From Rhizobiales bacterium 62-17 (GTDB lineage: Bacteria > Pseudomonadota > Alphaproteobacteria > Rhizobiales > Beijerinckiaceae): a DNA stretch of 57,982 nt. Location of the stretch: NCBI GenBank assembly GCA_001898965.1, contig MKVW01000007.1, forward strand, positions 134,273 through 192,254. Reading direction: 5' to 3'. Every line of letters starts with the position of its first letter. The stretch's first letter is position 1. The translations under genes and the position numbers were made by a program. Positions 17,848 to 26,917 of this stretch are shown here, piece by piece. The notes beneath the pieces are model-generated. The model worked only from the letters and a program-made list of their open reading frames with translations, had not been told where the DNA came from and searched no databases.

Positions 17848-19179
17848 ATGTCCGACGTCGCTCAACGCCCTGCCCCCAAAATTTCGTTCGTTTCGCTGGG
17901 TTGCCCCAAGGCCCTGGTCGATTCCGAGCGCATCATCACGCGCCTGCGCGCCGAGGGCTATGAACTGACCAAGTCCCACGCCGGGGCGGATGCGGTGATC
18001 GTCAACACCTGCGGCTTTCTCGATTCCGCCAAGGCCGAGTCGCTCGAAGCGATCGGCGCGGCGCTGGCCGAGAATGGCAAGGTCATCGTCACCGGCTGCA
18101 TGGGTGCCGAGCCCGAGGCGATTTCCAACCGCTTCCCCAACGTCCTGTCGATCACCGGACCGCAGGCTTATGAGAGCGTCGTCCAGGCGGTCCACACCGC
18201 GTCGCCGCCGGCGCATGATCCGTTCACCGATCTGGTGCCGCCGCAAGGCGTGAAGCTGACGCCGCGCCACTATGCCTATCTGAAGATTTCGGAAGGCTGC
18301 AACAACACCTGCAGCTTCTGCATCATTCCCAAGCTGCGCGGCAAACTGGTCTCGCGTTCGGCCGCCGATGTGTTGCGCGAAGCCGAGAAACTGGTCGCCG
18401 CCGGCGTCAAGGAATTGCTGGTCATCTCGCAGGACACGTCGGCTTACGGCATCGACACGAAATACGCCGAGAGCCGCTGGCGCGACCGCGACGTGCGCGC
18501 CCGTTTCCTCGATCTGTCGCGCGAACTCGGCAGCCTCGGCGCCTGGGTGCGCCTGCACTATGTCTATCCCTATCCGCATGTCGACGATGTCATCGAGCTG
18601 ATGGCGGAAGGCTTGGTGCTGCCCTATCTCGACATCCCGTTCCAGCACGCCTCACCGCGCGTGCTGAAAGCGATGAAGCGCCCGGGCAATCAGGAGCGCA
18701 CCTTGGAGCGCATCCACAAATGGCGCGAGACCTGCCCTGACCTCGCCATCCGCTCGACCTTCATCGTCGGCTTCCCCGGCGAGACGGATGAAGATTTCGA
18801 AATGATGCTCGACTGGCTCGGCGAAGCCAAGCTCGACCGCGTCGGCGCCTTCAAATACGAGCCCGTGGCCGGCGCGCCGTCGAACGATCTCGGCCTGCCC
18901 GAAGTGCCCGACGAGGTGAAGGAACAGCGCTATCGCCGCTTCATGGAAAAGCAGCAGGCGGTGAGCAACCGCATTCTGCGCAACAAGGTCGGCAAGCGCC
19001 TGCAAGTGATCATCGATCAGGCTGGCCCAACCGTCGCGGTAGGCCGCTCAAAAGCCGATGCGCCTGAAATCGACGGCAAGGTCTATGTCGCGTCACGGCG
19101 GCCGCTGCGCGTCGGCGACATCGTCAGCGTCAAGATCGAACGCGCCGACGCTTACGATCTGCACGGCGTCGCGAGCTAG
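17848..19179 (+). CDS. rimO: Ribosomal protein S12 methylthiotransferase RimO
   Basis: 443 residues from ATG 17848 (a GTG at 17830 would add six). The N-terminal MTTase domain opens [14 protein letters not shown], a RimO signature with Cys ligands of the auxiliary cluster. The radical-SAM motif C-N-N-T-C-S-F-C places Cys151, 155 and 158 on the [4Fe-4S] that cleaves SAM. A C-terminal TRAM domain (about 375-443) binds the substrate. By family it methylthiolates an Asp of ribosomal protein S12. Length agrees with E. coli RimO. Transcribed after the barrel cluster from its own unit. Confidence 0.95.
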   Translation: MSDVAQRPAPKISFVSLGCPKALVDSERIITRLRAEGYELTKSHAGADAVIVNTCGFLDSAKAESLEAIGAALAENGKVIVTGCMGAEPEAISNRFPNVLSITGPQAYESVVQAVHTASPPAHDPFTDLVPPQGVKLTPRHYAYLKISEGCNNTCSFCIIPKLRGKLVSRSAADVLREAEKLVAAGVKELLVISQDTSAYGIDTKYAESRWRDRDVRARFLDLSRELGSLGAWVRLHYVYPYPHVDDVIELMAEGLVLPYLDIPFQHASPRVLKAMKRPGNQERTLERIHKWRETCPDLAIRSTFIVGFPGETDEDFEMMLDWLGEAKLDRVGAFKYEPVAGAPSNDLGLPEVPDEVKEQRYRRFMEKQQAVSNRILRNKVGKRLQVIIDQAGPTVAVGRSKADAPEIDGKVYVASRRPLRVGDIVSVKIERADAYDLHGVAS

Positions 19180-19542
19180 ACCTCAGGGAAAACTTCCCTG
19201 AAACGCCCCTTGCATGGGGTTGTTCCTCAGAATCTTGCGATACCCCCTCCCCGGCAAGGGCGGCGACCTCCGCGCCCGATGAAACCGTGCTCAAGAATAC
19301 GAGAGGACGACGGCGGAATTTGGTCGGGCCTTTCGTATTCCCGGAGTCAAAAGATAGCGTCGCGGACGACTTCGATGTCATCCCCGACGGCCGCGCAGCG
19401 GCTGAGCGGGGATCCAGGAGCGAGCGGTAGAATGCGGCTCGAAACCGCGATGCGCCTTAATCGAATGTTTTCCTGCTCGCTCTGGATTCCCGCTCGCGCC
19501 TAACGGCGCGTCGGGAATGACACAGAGAGCGAGGCACGTTGC
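19180..19542. other. Gene-free interval of 363 bp with several inverted repeats
   Basis: No coding signal. Contents: an 8-bp stem-loop right after rimO (TCAGGGAA-AAC-TTCCCTGA, 19183-19201) without a T-run; a 12-bp inverted repeat with one mismatch (19295-19306 with 19329-19340); and the long inverted-repeat element listed separately at 19376-19522. Confidence 0.6.
19376..19522. repeat. 147-bp imperfect inverted-repeat element
   Basis: The left arm (19376-19424) begins TGTCATCCCCGACGG, and the right arm (19476-19522) read in reverse complement begins TGTCATTCCCGACGC; the two remain alignable over almost 50 bp, through CGGGGATCCAG / CGGGAATCCAG to GAGCGAG. The whole could fold as one long hairpin. 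It resembles the dispersed palindromic intergenic repeats of alphaproteobacteria. No second copy is seen in this window. Confidence 0.65.
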
Positions 19543-20517
19543 TCACGGAATAAGGATCGTCGAGCCCGTCGTCTGGCGGTCTTGCAAGGCCTTATGCGCT
19601 TCGACCACATCCTGCAGTTTGTAGCGCTTGTTGACCGGGATCTTCACCTTGCCGCGCGCCACGACGCTGAACAGATCGCGCGCCATGGCGGCAAGCCGCA
19701 CCGGCGTATCGGCATAATCGTAGAGCGTCGGCCGTGTCGCGAAGAGCGAGCCCTTCTGCACCAAGAGCCCGATGTTGAAGGCTTCGATCGGACCTGACGC
19801 CGACCCGAAGGACGCGAACATGCCGCGCTTCTTCAAACAGTCGAGCGAAGCCGGGAACGTATCCTTGCCGACGCCGTCATAGACCACGTCGCAGAGCTTG
19901 CCCTTGGTGATCTCGCGGACGCGATCGACGAAATTCTCGTCCTTGTAATAGATGATATGTTTGGCGCCGGCCTTCTTGGCGAGCGCGCCTTTCTCCTTCG
20001 AGCCGACAGTGCCGATCACCGTGGCGCCGAGCGCCTTGCCCCATTGGCACAGCAAGAGGCCGACACCGCCGGCGGCCGCATGCACCAGGATGACGTTGCC
20101 GCGCTTCACACGGAAAGTCTGGCGCAGCAGATATTGCGCGGTGAGGCCCTTCAGCATCATGCCGGCGGCCGTCTCATAGGAAATCTTTTTCGGCAGTTTG
20201 ACGAGAATGCGCGCGTCGATCAGCCGTTCCTGGGCATAGCTGCCGAGCGAAGACACATAGCCGACGCGATCGCCGACCTTGAAGCCGCGCACGCCTTTGC
20301 CGACTTCGATGATCTCGCCCGCCGCCTCGTTGCCGGCGATGAATGGCAGCGATGGCGCCTTGTAGAGGCCGCTGCGAAAATATGTGTCGATGAAATTGAG
20401 ACCAATGGCCTTGTTGCGCACTTTCACCTGGCCAGGGCCAGGCTTGCCCACTTCGACGTCCTCGATCTTCATCACTTCCGGTCCACCATATTCGTGGACC
20501 ACCACCGCCTTGACCAT
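19543..20517 (-). CDS. NADPH:quinone oxidoreductase (zinc-independent MDR)
   Basis: 324 residues, GGGAG upstream of ATG. Typical quinone oxidoreductase: N-x-x-D in GLNFIDTYFRSGLY, the NADPH motif AAAGGVGLLLCQWGKALG (about 148-165), and C-terminal VVEAHKALQDRQTTGSTIL, the Qor family ending. It reduces quinones or enones with NADPH, often as a stress-related enzyme. Single-gene unit, divergent from the SulP transporter. Confidence 0.85.
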   Translation of the reverse strand: MVKAVVVHEYGGPEVMKIEDVEVGKPGPGQVKVRNKAIGLNFIDTYFRSGLYKAPSLPFIAGNEAAGEIIEVGKGVRGFKVGDRVGYVSSLGSYAQERLIDARILVKLPKKISYETAAGMMLKGLTAQYLLRQTFRVKRGNVILVHAAAGGVGLLLCQWGKALGATVIGTVGSKEKGALAKKAGAKHIIYYKDENFVDRVREITKGKLCDVVYDGVGKDTFPASLDCLKKRGMFASFGSASGPIEAFNIGLLVQKGSLFATRPTLYDYADTPVRLAAMARDLFSVVARGKVKIPVNKRYKLQDVVEAHKALQDRQTTGSTILIP

Positions 20518-20660
20518 CCTGCTGCTCCCGCATCACGCGACGCTGTGCCGCTTCCCGCCCATCTTAAACGATGACAGGGACAATCCTACAATGCCATCCT
20601 TTCCGCTATCCGACGGAATCAGCAGCCCAGGAAATTCAACCCGAGATACGATACGCGCCC

Positions 20661-22376
20661 ATGACATTCGCCACCTTCTCGCCGCCCCGGTCCCCCATCG
20701 ACAGTGCGGACTCGTTCACACCGAAGCTGGTCACCGTCTGGCGCGAGGGCTACGGGCTCAAGGGGTTGCGTGCGGATGCCATCGCCGGGCTGACGGTCGC
20801 CATCGTCGCCTTGCCCCTGTCGATGGCCATCGCCATCGGCTCGGGCGCGAAACCGGAACACGGTCTCTATGCCTCGATCGTCGCCGGCTTCATCATTTCG
20901 GCCCTGGGCGGCAGCCGCTTTCAGATCGGCGGGCCCGCCGGCGCCTTCATCGTGCTGGTCGCCACCACCATCGAGCGCTACGGCTATCAGGGCCTGCTGA
21001 CGGCCACCATCATGGCGGGTTTTCTGCTGCTGGCCATCGGCTATCTGCGGCTCGGCTCCTATATCAAGTTCATTCCGCATCCGGTGACGGTCGGTTTCAC
21101 GGCCGGCATCGCCATCATCATCGGCGCCGGCCAGCTCAAGGATTTTCTGGGCCTGTCGCTGGCGCACGAGCCGGCGGCGCTTGTCTCAAAGATGCCGGCC
21201 CTGTTTTCGGCCTTGCCGACAATCAGTTGGCAAACCTTGCTGCTCGGTTTCGGCAGTCTCGGCGTCATCCTGGCGTTGCGGCGGGTAGCGCCCCGTCTGC
21301 CCGGTCTGCTCGTTGCCGTATTCCTGGCTTCGCTCATCACCTGGGCCTTCGGTCTGCCGGTCGAGACCATCGGCACCAAGTTCGGTGGCGTGCCCTCAAG
21401 CCTGCCGGCGCCGGCGCTGCCCGATGTGCAACCCGGCCTGATCCTGGAACTGATCCCCTCGGCGATCGCCATCGCCATTCTCGGCGGTTTCGAATCCCTG
21501 CTTTCGGCCGTGGTCGCCGACGGCATGAGCGGACGCCGGCACCGCTCCAATTGCGAATTGGTGGCGCAGGGCTGGGCCAATATCGCCAGCGCTTTGTTCG
21601 GCGGCCTGTGTGCCACCGGCACGATCGCCCGCACCGCCACCAATATCCGCGCCCATGCGCATGGGCCGGTGGCGGGTATCCTGCATGCGTTGTTCCTGCT
21701 GTTGTTCATCCTGATTGCCGCACCGCTTGCCTATTATATTCCACTGGCAGTGCTGGCCGCCGTCCTGCTCACGGTCGCCTGGAACATGATCGAATTCGAT
21801 CAGTTCCGCGCCATCTTGCGCACCAGCCGGGGCGAAGCCGCGGTGCTGCTCGCAACCTTCCTATTCACGTGCTTGCGCGATCTCACCGAGGGCCTCGCCG
21901 TCGGCATCGTGCTGGGCGCCATCCTGTTCATGCATCGCATGTCGCAATTCGTCGAAGTGACGACCGAGGTGAAACTGCTCGGCGATGCCACGGCGGAGAA
22001 CGGCGCCGAAAATGGCGGCGCGGCGCATGAGGCCTTTCCCTCCGACGGCATATTGACGTTCCAGATCGCCGGGCCGTTCTTCTTCGGCGCCACCGGCACG
22101 GTCTCGGCTGTGTTGTCACGGCTAGGCGAAACGCCACGCGCCATCATTCTCGATCTGTCGGCCGTGCCTTTCGCCGACAATTCGGGCGCCCATATCCTGG
22201 TGGCCTTCGCCGAGAAGAGCCACCGGCGCGGCGCTCCGGTCTTCATCGCCGGCGCATCCCGGGCGGTGCGCCGCTCACTCCTGTCGTCAGGCCTGTCGCG
22301 ACATCTGGTTCGCTATGCGCCCGACGTGGCGGAAGCGCACGAGCGGGCGCTCAAGCTGATCGCCGCGCCCGCCTGA
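20661..22376 (+). CDS. SulP family anion transporter with STAS domain
   Basis: 571 residues from ATG 20661. The membrane part (about 35-435) shows the SulP signature near GLTVAIVALPLSMAIAIGSG, ...ALGGSRFQIGGPAGAF and many hydrophobic spans. The C-terminal cytoplasmic STAS domain (about 455-565) contains the DNSGAH motif, the equivalent of the anti-sigma-antagonist phosphorylation loop. Bacterial members import sulfate, bicarbonate or C4-dicarboxylates; which one is unknown. It ends only 3 nt from the stop of the convergent flavoprotein gene, so there is no room for a classical terminator. Confidence 0.87.
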   Translation: MTFATFSPPRSPIDSADSFTPKLVTVWREGYGLKGLRADAIAGLTVAIVALPLSMAIAIGSGAKPEHGLYASIVAGFIISALGGSRFQIGGPAGAFIVLVATTIERYGYQGLLTATIMAGFLLLAIGYLRLGSYIKFIPHPVTVGFTAGIAIIIGAGQLKDFLGLSLAHEPAALVSKMPALFSALPTISWQTLLLGFGSLGVILALRRVAPRLPGLLVAVFLASLITWAFGLPVETIGTKFGGVPSSLPAPALPDVQPGLILELIPSAIAIAILGGFESLLSAVVADGMSGRRHRSNCELVAQGWANIASALFGGLCATGTIARTATNIRAHAHGPVAGILHALFLLLFILIAAPLAYYIPLAVLAAVLLTVAWNMIEFDQFRAILRTSRGEAAVLLATFLFTCLRDLTEGLAVGIVLGAILFMHRMSQFVEVTTEVKLLGDATAENGAENGGAAHEAFPSDGILTFQIAGPFFFGATGTVSAVLSRLGETPRAIILDLSAVPFADNSGAHILVAFAEKSHRRGAPVFIAGASRAVRRSLLSSGLSRHLVRYAPDVAEAHERALKLIAAPA

Positions 22377-22379
22377 TCA

Positions 22380-24068
22380 TCACCGCACGGCAACGGACAC
22401 CGTTACGTCCGCGACCGCAGGTTCGGGCTGCGCCAGAAAGGCGTGCAAGGCCGCCACCACCTGCGCGCCCTCGCCCACGGCGGCGGCGACCCGCTTGATC
22501 GATCCGGCGCGGACATCGCCGATGGCGAAAACGCCGGACTGGTTCGTCTCCAGAGGATGGAAACCCTCGGCGCCGGTGCGGATGAACCCCTTGCCATCAC
22601 GTTCGATCCCGGCATCCGCCAGCCAATCGGTGTTGGGCTCGGCGCCGATGAAGAGGAACAGGTGAGGAATCGCGCATGTGTCGACTTCGCCGGTCTCCCG
22701 GTCCCGCCAGGTGATCGTCTCCAGGCTGCCGTTTTGCCCGGCAAGGCCAATCACCTCGGTCTGGACATGAACCTCGATATTGGGCTGGGCCTCGATGCGA
22801 TCGATGAGATAGCGCGACATGGTGGCTTCAAGACCCTTGCCGCGCACCAGGAGCGAGACCTTCTTGACCTGGCTGGCGAGGTAGACCGCCGCCTGCCCGG
22901 CGGAATTGCCCGCGCCGATAAGTGCCACTTCCTGATTGGCGCACAGTTTCGCCTCGATCGGCGAAGCCCAATAATGCACGGACGCGCCTTCGAACTCGGC
23001 GAGATTAGCGACATCGAGCCGGCGATAGCTGGCGCCGGATGCGACAACCACCGAGCGCGCCCGCACCTTTTCGTCCGCATCGACGCCCAAAACGAAATGC
23101 CGCTCCGCATCGCGCGACAGACTGAGCTGGCAGGCCTCATCGGGAATGGCCATTTCGACGCCGAACTTCTGCGCCTGATTGTAGGCGCGCGCCATCAGGG
23201 CAAGGCCCGAGATACCGGTGGGGAAACCAAGATAATTTTCGATCCGCGCCGAGGCACCGGCCTGCCCGCCGAAGGCCCGGCAATCGAGCACGATGGCGGA
23301 TAGACCTTCGGACCCCGCATAAACAGCGGCGGCAAGGCCGGCGGGGCCGGCACCGACGATGGCGACGTCATAGAGCTTGTCCGGATCGATGGGACGCACC
23401 AGCCCCAGGCAACGCGCCAGATCGGTGTCGGCTGGATTGCGCAGCAGGCGACCGTCCGGACACAGAACGATCGGCAGATGATGCTCATCGACCTTGAAGC
23501 GATCGATGAGCGTCGCCGCGCACGTATCCTCCTCCGGATCGAAGACGCCGTGCGGCTGGCCGCTGCGCGTGAGAAAACCCTGCAAGCGCAACACGTCACC
23601 GCTGTGGCGACGGCCGACAATGATCGGGCCGCTGCCGCCGCTTTCGAGCAGATCGACCCGGCGCAGGATCAAAGCGCGCATGACGCGCTCGCCAAGGCTC
23701 GCCTCCTGCACCATCAGATCGCGCAGCCGGCCCGAGACGATGACCAGCGCCTCGACATCGCTCGCCGCCGTCGCATTGACCAGCGACGGCCGATCGGACA
23801 GCTGGGCGAGTTCGCCCATGAATTCTCCGGCACCGTGGGTGACGATATGAGCACCGGTGCCGCCATAACCGGCGCGGGTGATTTCAAGCTCCCCGGAGAG
23901 GATCACGATCACGCCGGGCGAAACCTCCCCGGCGCCGACGACACGCTGACCGGCCCTATAGGACGCAGCCGCTCCGAAGCGGCGCAAACGGTCGATGTCG
24001 ACCGGCGGCAGGACCGGATACATCTGCGCCGAACGGGGATGCGACTTCGCAGCGATCGTCTGTTCCAT
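22380..24068 (-). CDS. cNMP-binding / thioredoxin-reductase-like FAD oxidoreductase lacking redox CxxC
   Basis: 562 residues in three modules. Residues about 15-130 are a cyclic-nucleotide-binding fold (GAGEFMGELAQLSDRPSLVNA is the phosphate-binding cassette region). Residues about 145-225 look like a thioredoxin-fold domain without its cysteine pair. Residues about 230-550 are a TrxB-type FAD/NADPH domain (VGAGPAGLAAAVYAGSEGL, GAGNSAGQAAVYLA, and FAIGDVRAGSIKRV at the flavin ribityl site). The active-site CxxC of thioredoxin reductase is replaced by a WASPIEAKLC context. Members are annotated as putative thioredoxin reductases, but the electron acceptor is unknown. Probably co-transcribed with pcs upstream (18 nt gap). 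Confidence 0.85.
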   Translation of the reverse strand: MEQTIAAKSHPRSAQMYPVLPPVDIDRLRRFGAAASYRAGQRVVGAGEVSPGVIVILSGELEITRAGYGGTGAHIVTHGAGEFMGELAQLSDRPSLVNATAASDVEALVIVSGRLRDLMVQEASLGERVMRALILRRVDLLESGGSGPIIVGRRHSGDVLRLQGFLTRSGQPHGVFDPEEDTCAATLIDRFKVDEHHLPIVLCPDGRLLRNPADTDLARCLGLVRPIDPDKLYDVAIVGAGPAGLAAAVYAGSEGLSAIVLDCRAFGGQAGASARIENYLGFPTGISGLALMARAYNQAQKFGVEMAIPDEACQLSLSRDAERHFVLGVDADEKVRARSVVVASGASYRRLDVANLAEFEGASVHYWASPIEAKLCANQEVALIGAGNSAGQAAVYLASQVKKVSLLVRGKGLEATMSRYLIDRIEAQPNIEVHVQTEVIGLAGQNGSLETITWRDRETGEVDTCAIPHLFLFIGAEPNTDWLADAGIERDGKGFIRTGAEGFHPLETNQSGVFAIGDVRAGSIKRVAAAVGEGAQVVAALHAFLAQPEPAVADVTVSVAVR

Positions 24069-24086
24069 CCAAACCTCTATTCCGTC

Positions 24087-24806
24087 TCATGTTTTGCTTT
24101 GAGCCCAGACCGAACCACGGGTCAGCGGCAGGAGGATGACATAGGCAGCGCCGGCCAAGAGCACCACCCGTCCCCACCAGGGGCCGGCGAAATTCGTCGC
24201 CAGTTCGATGCCGGCCGCCCCCGTGCCGGCGAGCAGGACCGCACCGGTCAGCCATTGCAGCCGTTTCACCCGCATCGGATGAATGAAGACGATCGGGGCG
24301 AACATCAGGACAACTGCGACGAGAACGATCAGGATCGTCACGGGCACGGTCGGCTGGAAGACCAGCAGGTAGAACACCAGCACGTTCCAGATCGCCGGAA
24401 ACCCACGGAACCAATTGTCAGGCGTCTTCATGCGCCCGTCGGCGAAATAGAGCGCCGAGGCGATGAGAACGACCACACCAAGCGCCAAGGCCCAGGGACG
24501 TGGCAGCAGCGGCGCATGCACCAGAACCACCACCGGCACGACCACATAGGTGAGGAAATCGACCACCAGATCGAGCGTGTCGCCATCGATAATCGGCAGG
24601 ACGTCGCGCACCCTGGCGGCACGCGCGAACGTGCCGTCGATCCCGTCGATGACCAGCGCCACGGCGAGCCACAGAAACGTGCCGACGAAATCCTGCGCCA
24701 CGGCGCGCTCGAGCGCCAGGAAGCCGCACGCCGCGCCCGAGGCGGTGAAAATATGAACAAGCCAGGCCAGGCCGCGTTGAGAAGATGATGGATCAGTCAT
24801 GGACAT
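24087..24806 (-). CDS. pcs: Phosphatidylcholine synthase
   Basis: 239 residues from the ATG at 24806 (MSMTDPSS; another ATG at 24800). CDP-alcohol phosphotransferase signature in DGIDGTFARAARV followed by DGDTLDLVVD, with the variant spacing typical of Pcs, and about eight membrane spans. The enzyme condenses CDP-diacylglycerol and choline to phosphatidylcholine in the inner membrane, the one-step route of many Rhizobiales. It lies between the sigma-54 activator (57 nt upstream, same strand) and the flavoprotein, and may be read through from either side. Confidence 0.85.
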   Translation of the reverse strand: MSMTDPSSSQRGLAWLVHIFTASGAACGFLALERAVAQDFVGTFLWLAVALVIDGIDGTFARAARVRDVLPIIDGDTLDLVVDFLTYVVVPVVVLVHAPLLPRPWALALGVVVLIASALYFADGRMKTPDNWFRGFPAIWNVLVFYLLVFQPTVPVTILIVLVAVVLMFAPIVFIHPMRVKRLQWLTGAVLLAGTGAAGIELATNFAGPWWGRVVLLAGAAYVILLPLTRGSVWAQSKT

Positions 24807-24863
24807 CGGTTGCGAAACAGACGGCAAGGTGCGGCGCTTCGCGGCTTTGCGCAAGCCGCGCGA

Positions 24864-26762
24864 TTAGATCTTGATGCCAAAAGCCTTCATCCGCGAAATC
24901 AAAGTGGTTGGCCGAATGCCAAGCAGTTCCGCCGCGCCATCGGCGCCGAAGACCCGGCCACCCGCGACATTCAATGCCGCGACGATATTGTCGCGATCGC
25001 GCTGCTTGCGCTCGTCTTCCCGGACCAGGCGCACCTGCGAAGGCTGTGGCACCGAGGCGCCCTGCCCGGCGCGTGCCTCCGGCAGGCTGATGCGCAGGCG
25101 GCCATTGGACGCCAGGATCGCCGCGCGCTCGATGACGTTTTCCAGCTCGCGCACATTGCCCGGCCAATCGTAACGCATCAGACGATCGATATCGGCCTTG
25201 GTGAGCGTGATGGCCGGCAGATTGAGCTTGCGGATCGCCCCTTCGAGCGCGTGCTGGGCAAGCTGCGGGATATCCTCCAGCCGCTCACGCAACGACACCG
25301 ATTCAATCGGGAAAACGTCGAGGCGATAATAGAGATCTTCGCGGAAGCGTCCGGCCTTCACGTCGCTTTTTAGCGAGCGATTGGTGGCCGCGATGATGCG
25401 CACGTCGACATTGCGCGTGCGCTCCTCGCCGACCCGTTCGAGCTGCTTTTCTTGCAAGACGCGCAGCAACTTGCCTTGCAGTTCGAGCGGAATTTCGCCG
25501 ACTTCGTCGAGAAACAAGGTGGCCTGATCGGCCAGTTCGAAGCGGCCGATGCGATCGCGGATGGCGCCGGTGAAGGCGCCTTTGACGTGGCCGAAGAACT
25601 CGCTTTCGAACAATTCTCTGGGAATGGCCGCGCAATTGACGCGGATCAGCGGACGGCTGGAGCGGCGGCTCGCTTCATGAATGGCGCGGGCGATCAGCTC
25701 CTTGCCGGTGCCGGATTCACCCGTGATCAGAACCGTGGCATCGGTCTGCGCCACCAGTTCGATCTGGCTGATAATCTTCTGATGGGCGGCGCTGCGGCCG
25801 ATGATGCCGCGATGGCGTGTCTCGATGCGGATTTCTTCTTGGAGATATTCGTTTTCGCGCTCCAGGCGTTCGCGCAGATGATCGACTTCGGCAAGCGCGC
25901 CGCGCAATTGCTCCTCGCTTTCGCGCCGCACGGTGATGTCGCGGAAGACGATCACCGCGCCGAGCAGACGGCCGCGTTCGCGGATCGGCGTCGAGGTATA
26001 TTCGACGTGAAACGAAGACCCGTCCTTGCGCCAGAACACTTCCGCGTCGGCCTTATGCACGGTGCCGTCGCGAAAGGCCGCGTAGATCGGGCAATCGTGA
26101 TTGACGTAGTGGCGGCCGTCCGCATGGGTGTGATGGACGGTGGCATGCATGTCGCGGCCGACGAGTTCTTCCGCCGTCCAGCCGAGCATGCGCTCGGCGG
26201 CGGGATTGACGAAAGTGGTGATGCCTTCGGCATTGACGCCATAGATGCCCTCGCCCGCCGCGCGCAGGATCAAGCGGTTCTCACGTTCGATATCCTGGAA
26301 GAAGCGCTCGGCGCGCTGCCATTCGGCGATGCCGCTGCGCATGAACAGATCGGCCTCCTGATCGACCATGCGGCGCTGGCGCTCGACAATGTCGTGCAGG
26401 GCGATCTGCAACCACTGGCCGGCCGAGGTCGGCAGAACGGCGGCCGAATATTCGAGACTGAGCTGGCTGCCGTCGGCATGGCGCGGCGACAGGGCCTGCG
26501 TCCAGTAACGGCCCTTCAGGAGCGCCGCCTGGCTGAAGACGATGAGGGCTGGAAGCTGGCCAGGATGCAGCGCGCTGACGCGCATGCTGCGCAGGTCCGA
26601 CCGGCCGTAGCCGAGCAAGGCCGCCGCGCGCGGATTGGCGTCGATGATCCGATCCTCCAGCGGATCGATCACCAGCACCGGCTCGGCGCCATGCTCGAAG
26701 GCGAGGCCGAGCGAGACGTCGGGATGAGCGTCGGGCAGATCTACGATATTTCGTATGTTCAT
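24864..26762 (-). CDS. cynF: PAS-PAS sigma-54-dependent activator of the cyanate operon (CynF-like)
   Basis: 632 residues from ATG 26762 ([10 protein letters not shown]); longer frames run through the promoter region. Two PAS domains (about 24-125 and 162-280) are followed by a coiled coil (281-315). The AAA+ domain has Walker A GESGTGKE (348-355), the sigma-54 contact loop GAFTGA (395-400) and Walker [10 protein letters not shown] Fis-type helix-turn-helix ends the protein ([22 protein letters not shown]). There is no receiver domain, so the signal probably enters through the PAS domains. It is divergent from cynABDS across an interval with a sigma-54 promoter and palindromes. As I recall, a similar cynF-cynABDS arrangement is known in Pseudomonas pseudoalcaligenes; the symbol is assigned by context. 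Confidence 0.85.
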   Translation of the reverse strand: MNIRNIVDLPDAHPDVSLGLAFEHGAEPVLVIDPLEDRIIDANPRAAALLGYGRSDLRSMRVSALHPGQLPALIVFSQAALLKGRYWTQALSPRHADGSQLSLEYSAAVLPTSAGQWLQIALHDIVERQRRMVDQEADLFMRSGIAEWQRAERFFQDIERENRLILRAAGEGIYGVNAEGITTFVNPAAERMLGWTAEELVGRDMHATVHHTHADGRHYVNHDCPIYAAFRDGTVHKADAEVFWRKDGSSFHVEYTSTPIRERGRLLGAVIVFRDITVRRESEEQLRGALAEVDHLRERLERENEYLQEEIRIETRHRGIIGRSAAHQKIISQIELVAQTDATVLITGESGTGKELIARAIHEASRRSSRPLIRVNCAAIPRELFESEFFGHVKGAFTGAIRDRIGRFELADQATLFLDEVGEIPLELQGKLLRVLQEKQLERVGEERTRNVDVRIIAATNRSLKSDVKAGRFREDLYYRLDVFPIESVSLRERLEDIPQLAQHALEGAIRKLNLPAITLTKADIDRLMRYDWPGNVRELENVIERAAILASNGRLRISLPEARAGQGASVPQPSQVRLVREDERKQRDRDNIVAALNVAGGRVFGADGAAELLGIRPTTLISRMKAFGIKI

Positions 26763-26794
26763 TGCGTAATCTCGTAAGACTACGAAATTCCGTA
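26742..26794. promoter_or_regulatory. Three palindromic activator sites (TACGA-N4-TCGTA type)
   Basis: TACGATATTTCGTA at 26742-26755 (perfect palindrome, inside the activator's first codons), TACGAGATTACGCA on the minus strand at 26763-26776, and TACGAAATTCCGTA at 26781-26794. Centres are 21 and 18 bp apart. They lie about 95-145 bp upstream of the expected transcription start of cynABDS, the usual distance for enhancer sites of sigma-54 activators. A degenerate IHF-like site (CATCAACCCACTG, 26828-26840) lies between them and the promoter. Confidence 0.6.
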
Positions 26795-26863
26795 TCAGCC
26801 CGACGCGCCGCTTTCCAGCCCTAAGTGCATCAACCCACTGGATTTTCGCGATCGCCCTCAAGC

Positions 26864-26879
26864 TGGCACGCCGGTTGCT
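26864..26879 (+). promoter_or_regulatory. Sigma-54 promoter of cynABDS
   Basis: TGGCACGCCGGTTGCT matches the sigma-54 consensus TGGCACG-N4-TTGCW exactly, with GG (26865-26866) and GC (26877-26878) ten bases apart. The predicted start near 26890 gives a leader of about 28 nt to the cynA ATG. Confidence 0.85.
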
Positions 26880-26917
26880 CGTTTGGGAGGCAGATTTCAC
26901 AGAAGGCGAGCGCAACC

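Noticed and set aside
20384..22030. 548-codon frame overlapping the SulP gene on the same strand
   Set aside because: The Arg/His-rich translation is typical of a shifted frame; the SulP frame has membrane spans and a STAS domain.
25452..26777. 441-codon frame antisense to the sigma-54 activator
   Set aside because: Shadow of the AAA+ and PAS coding sequence; no recognisable domain or ribosome site.
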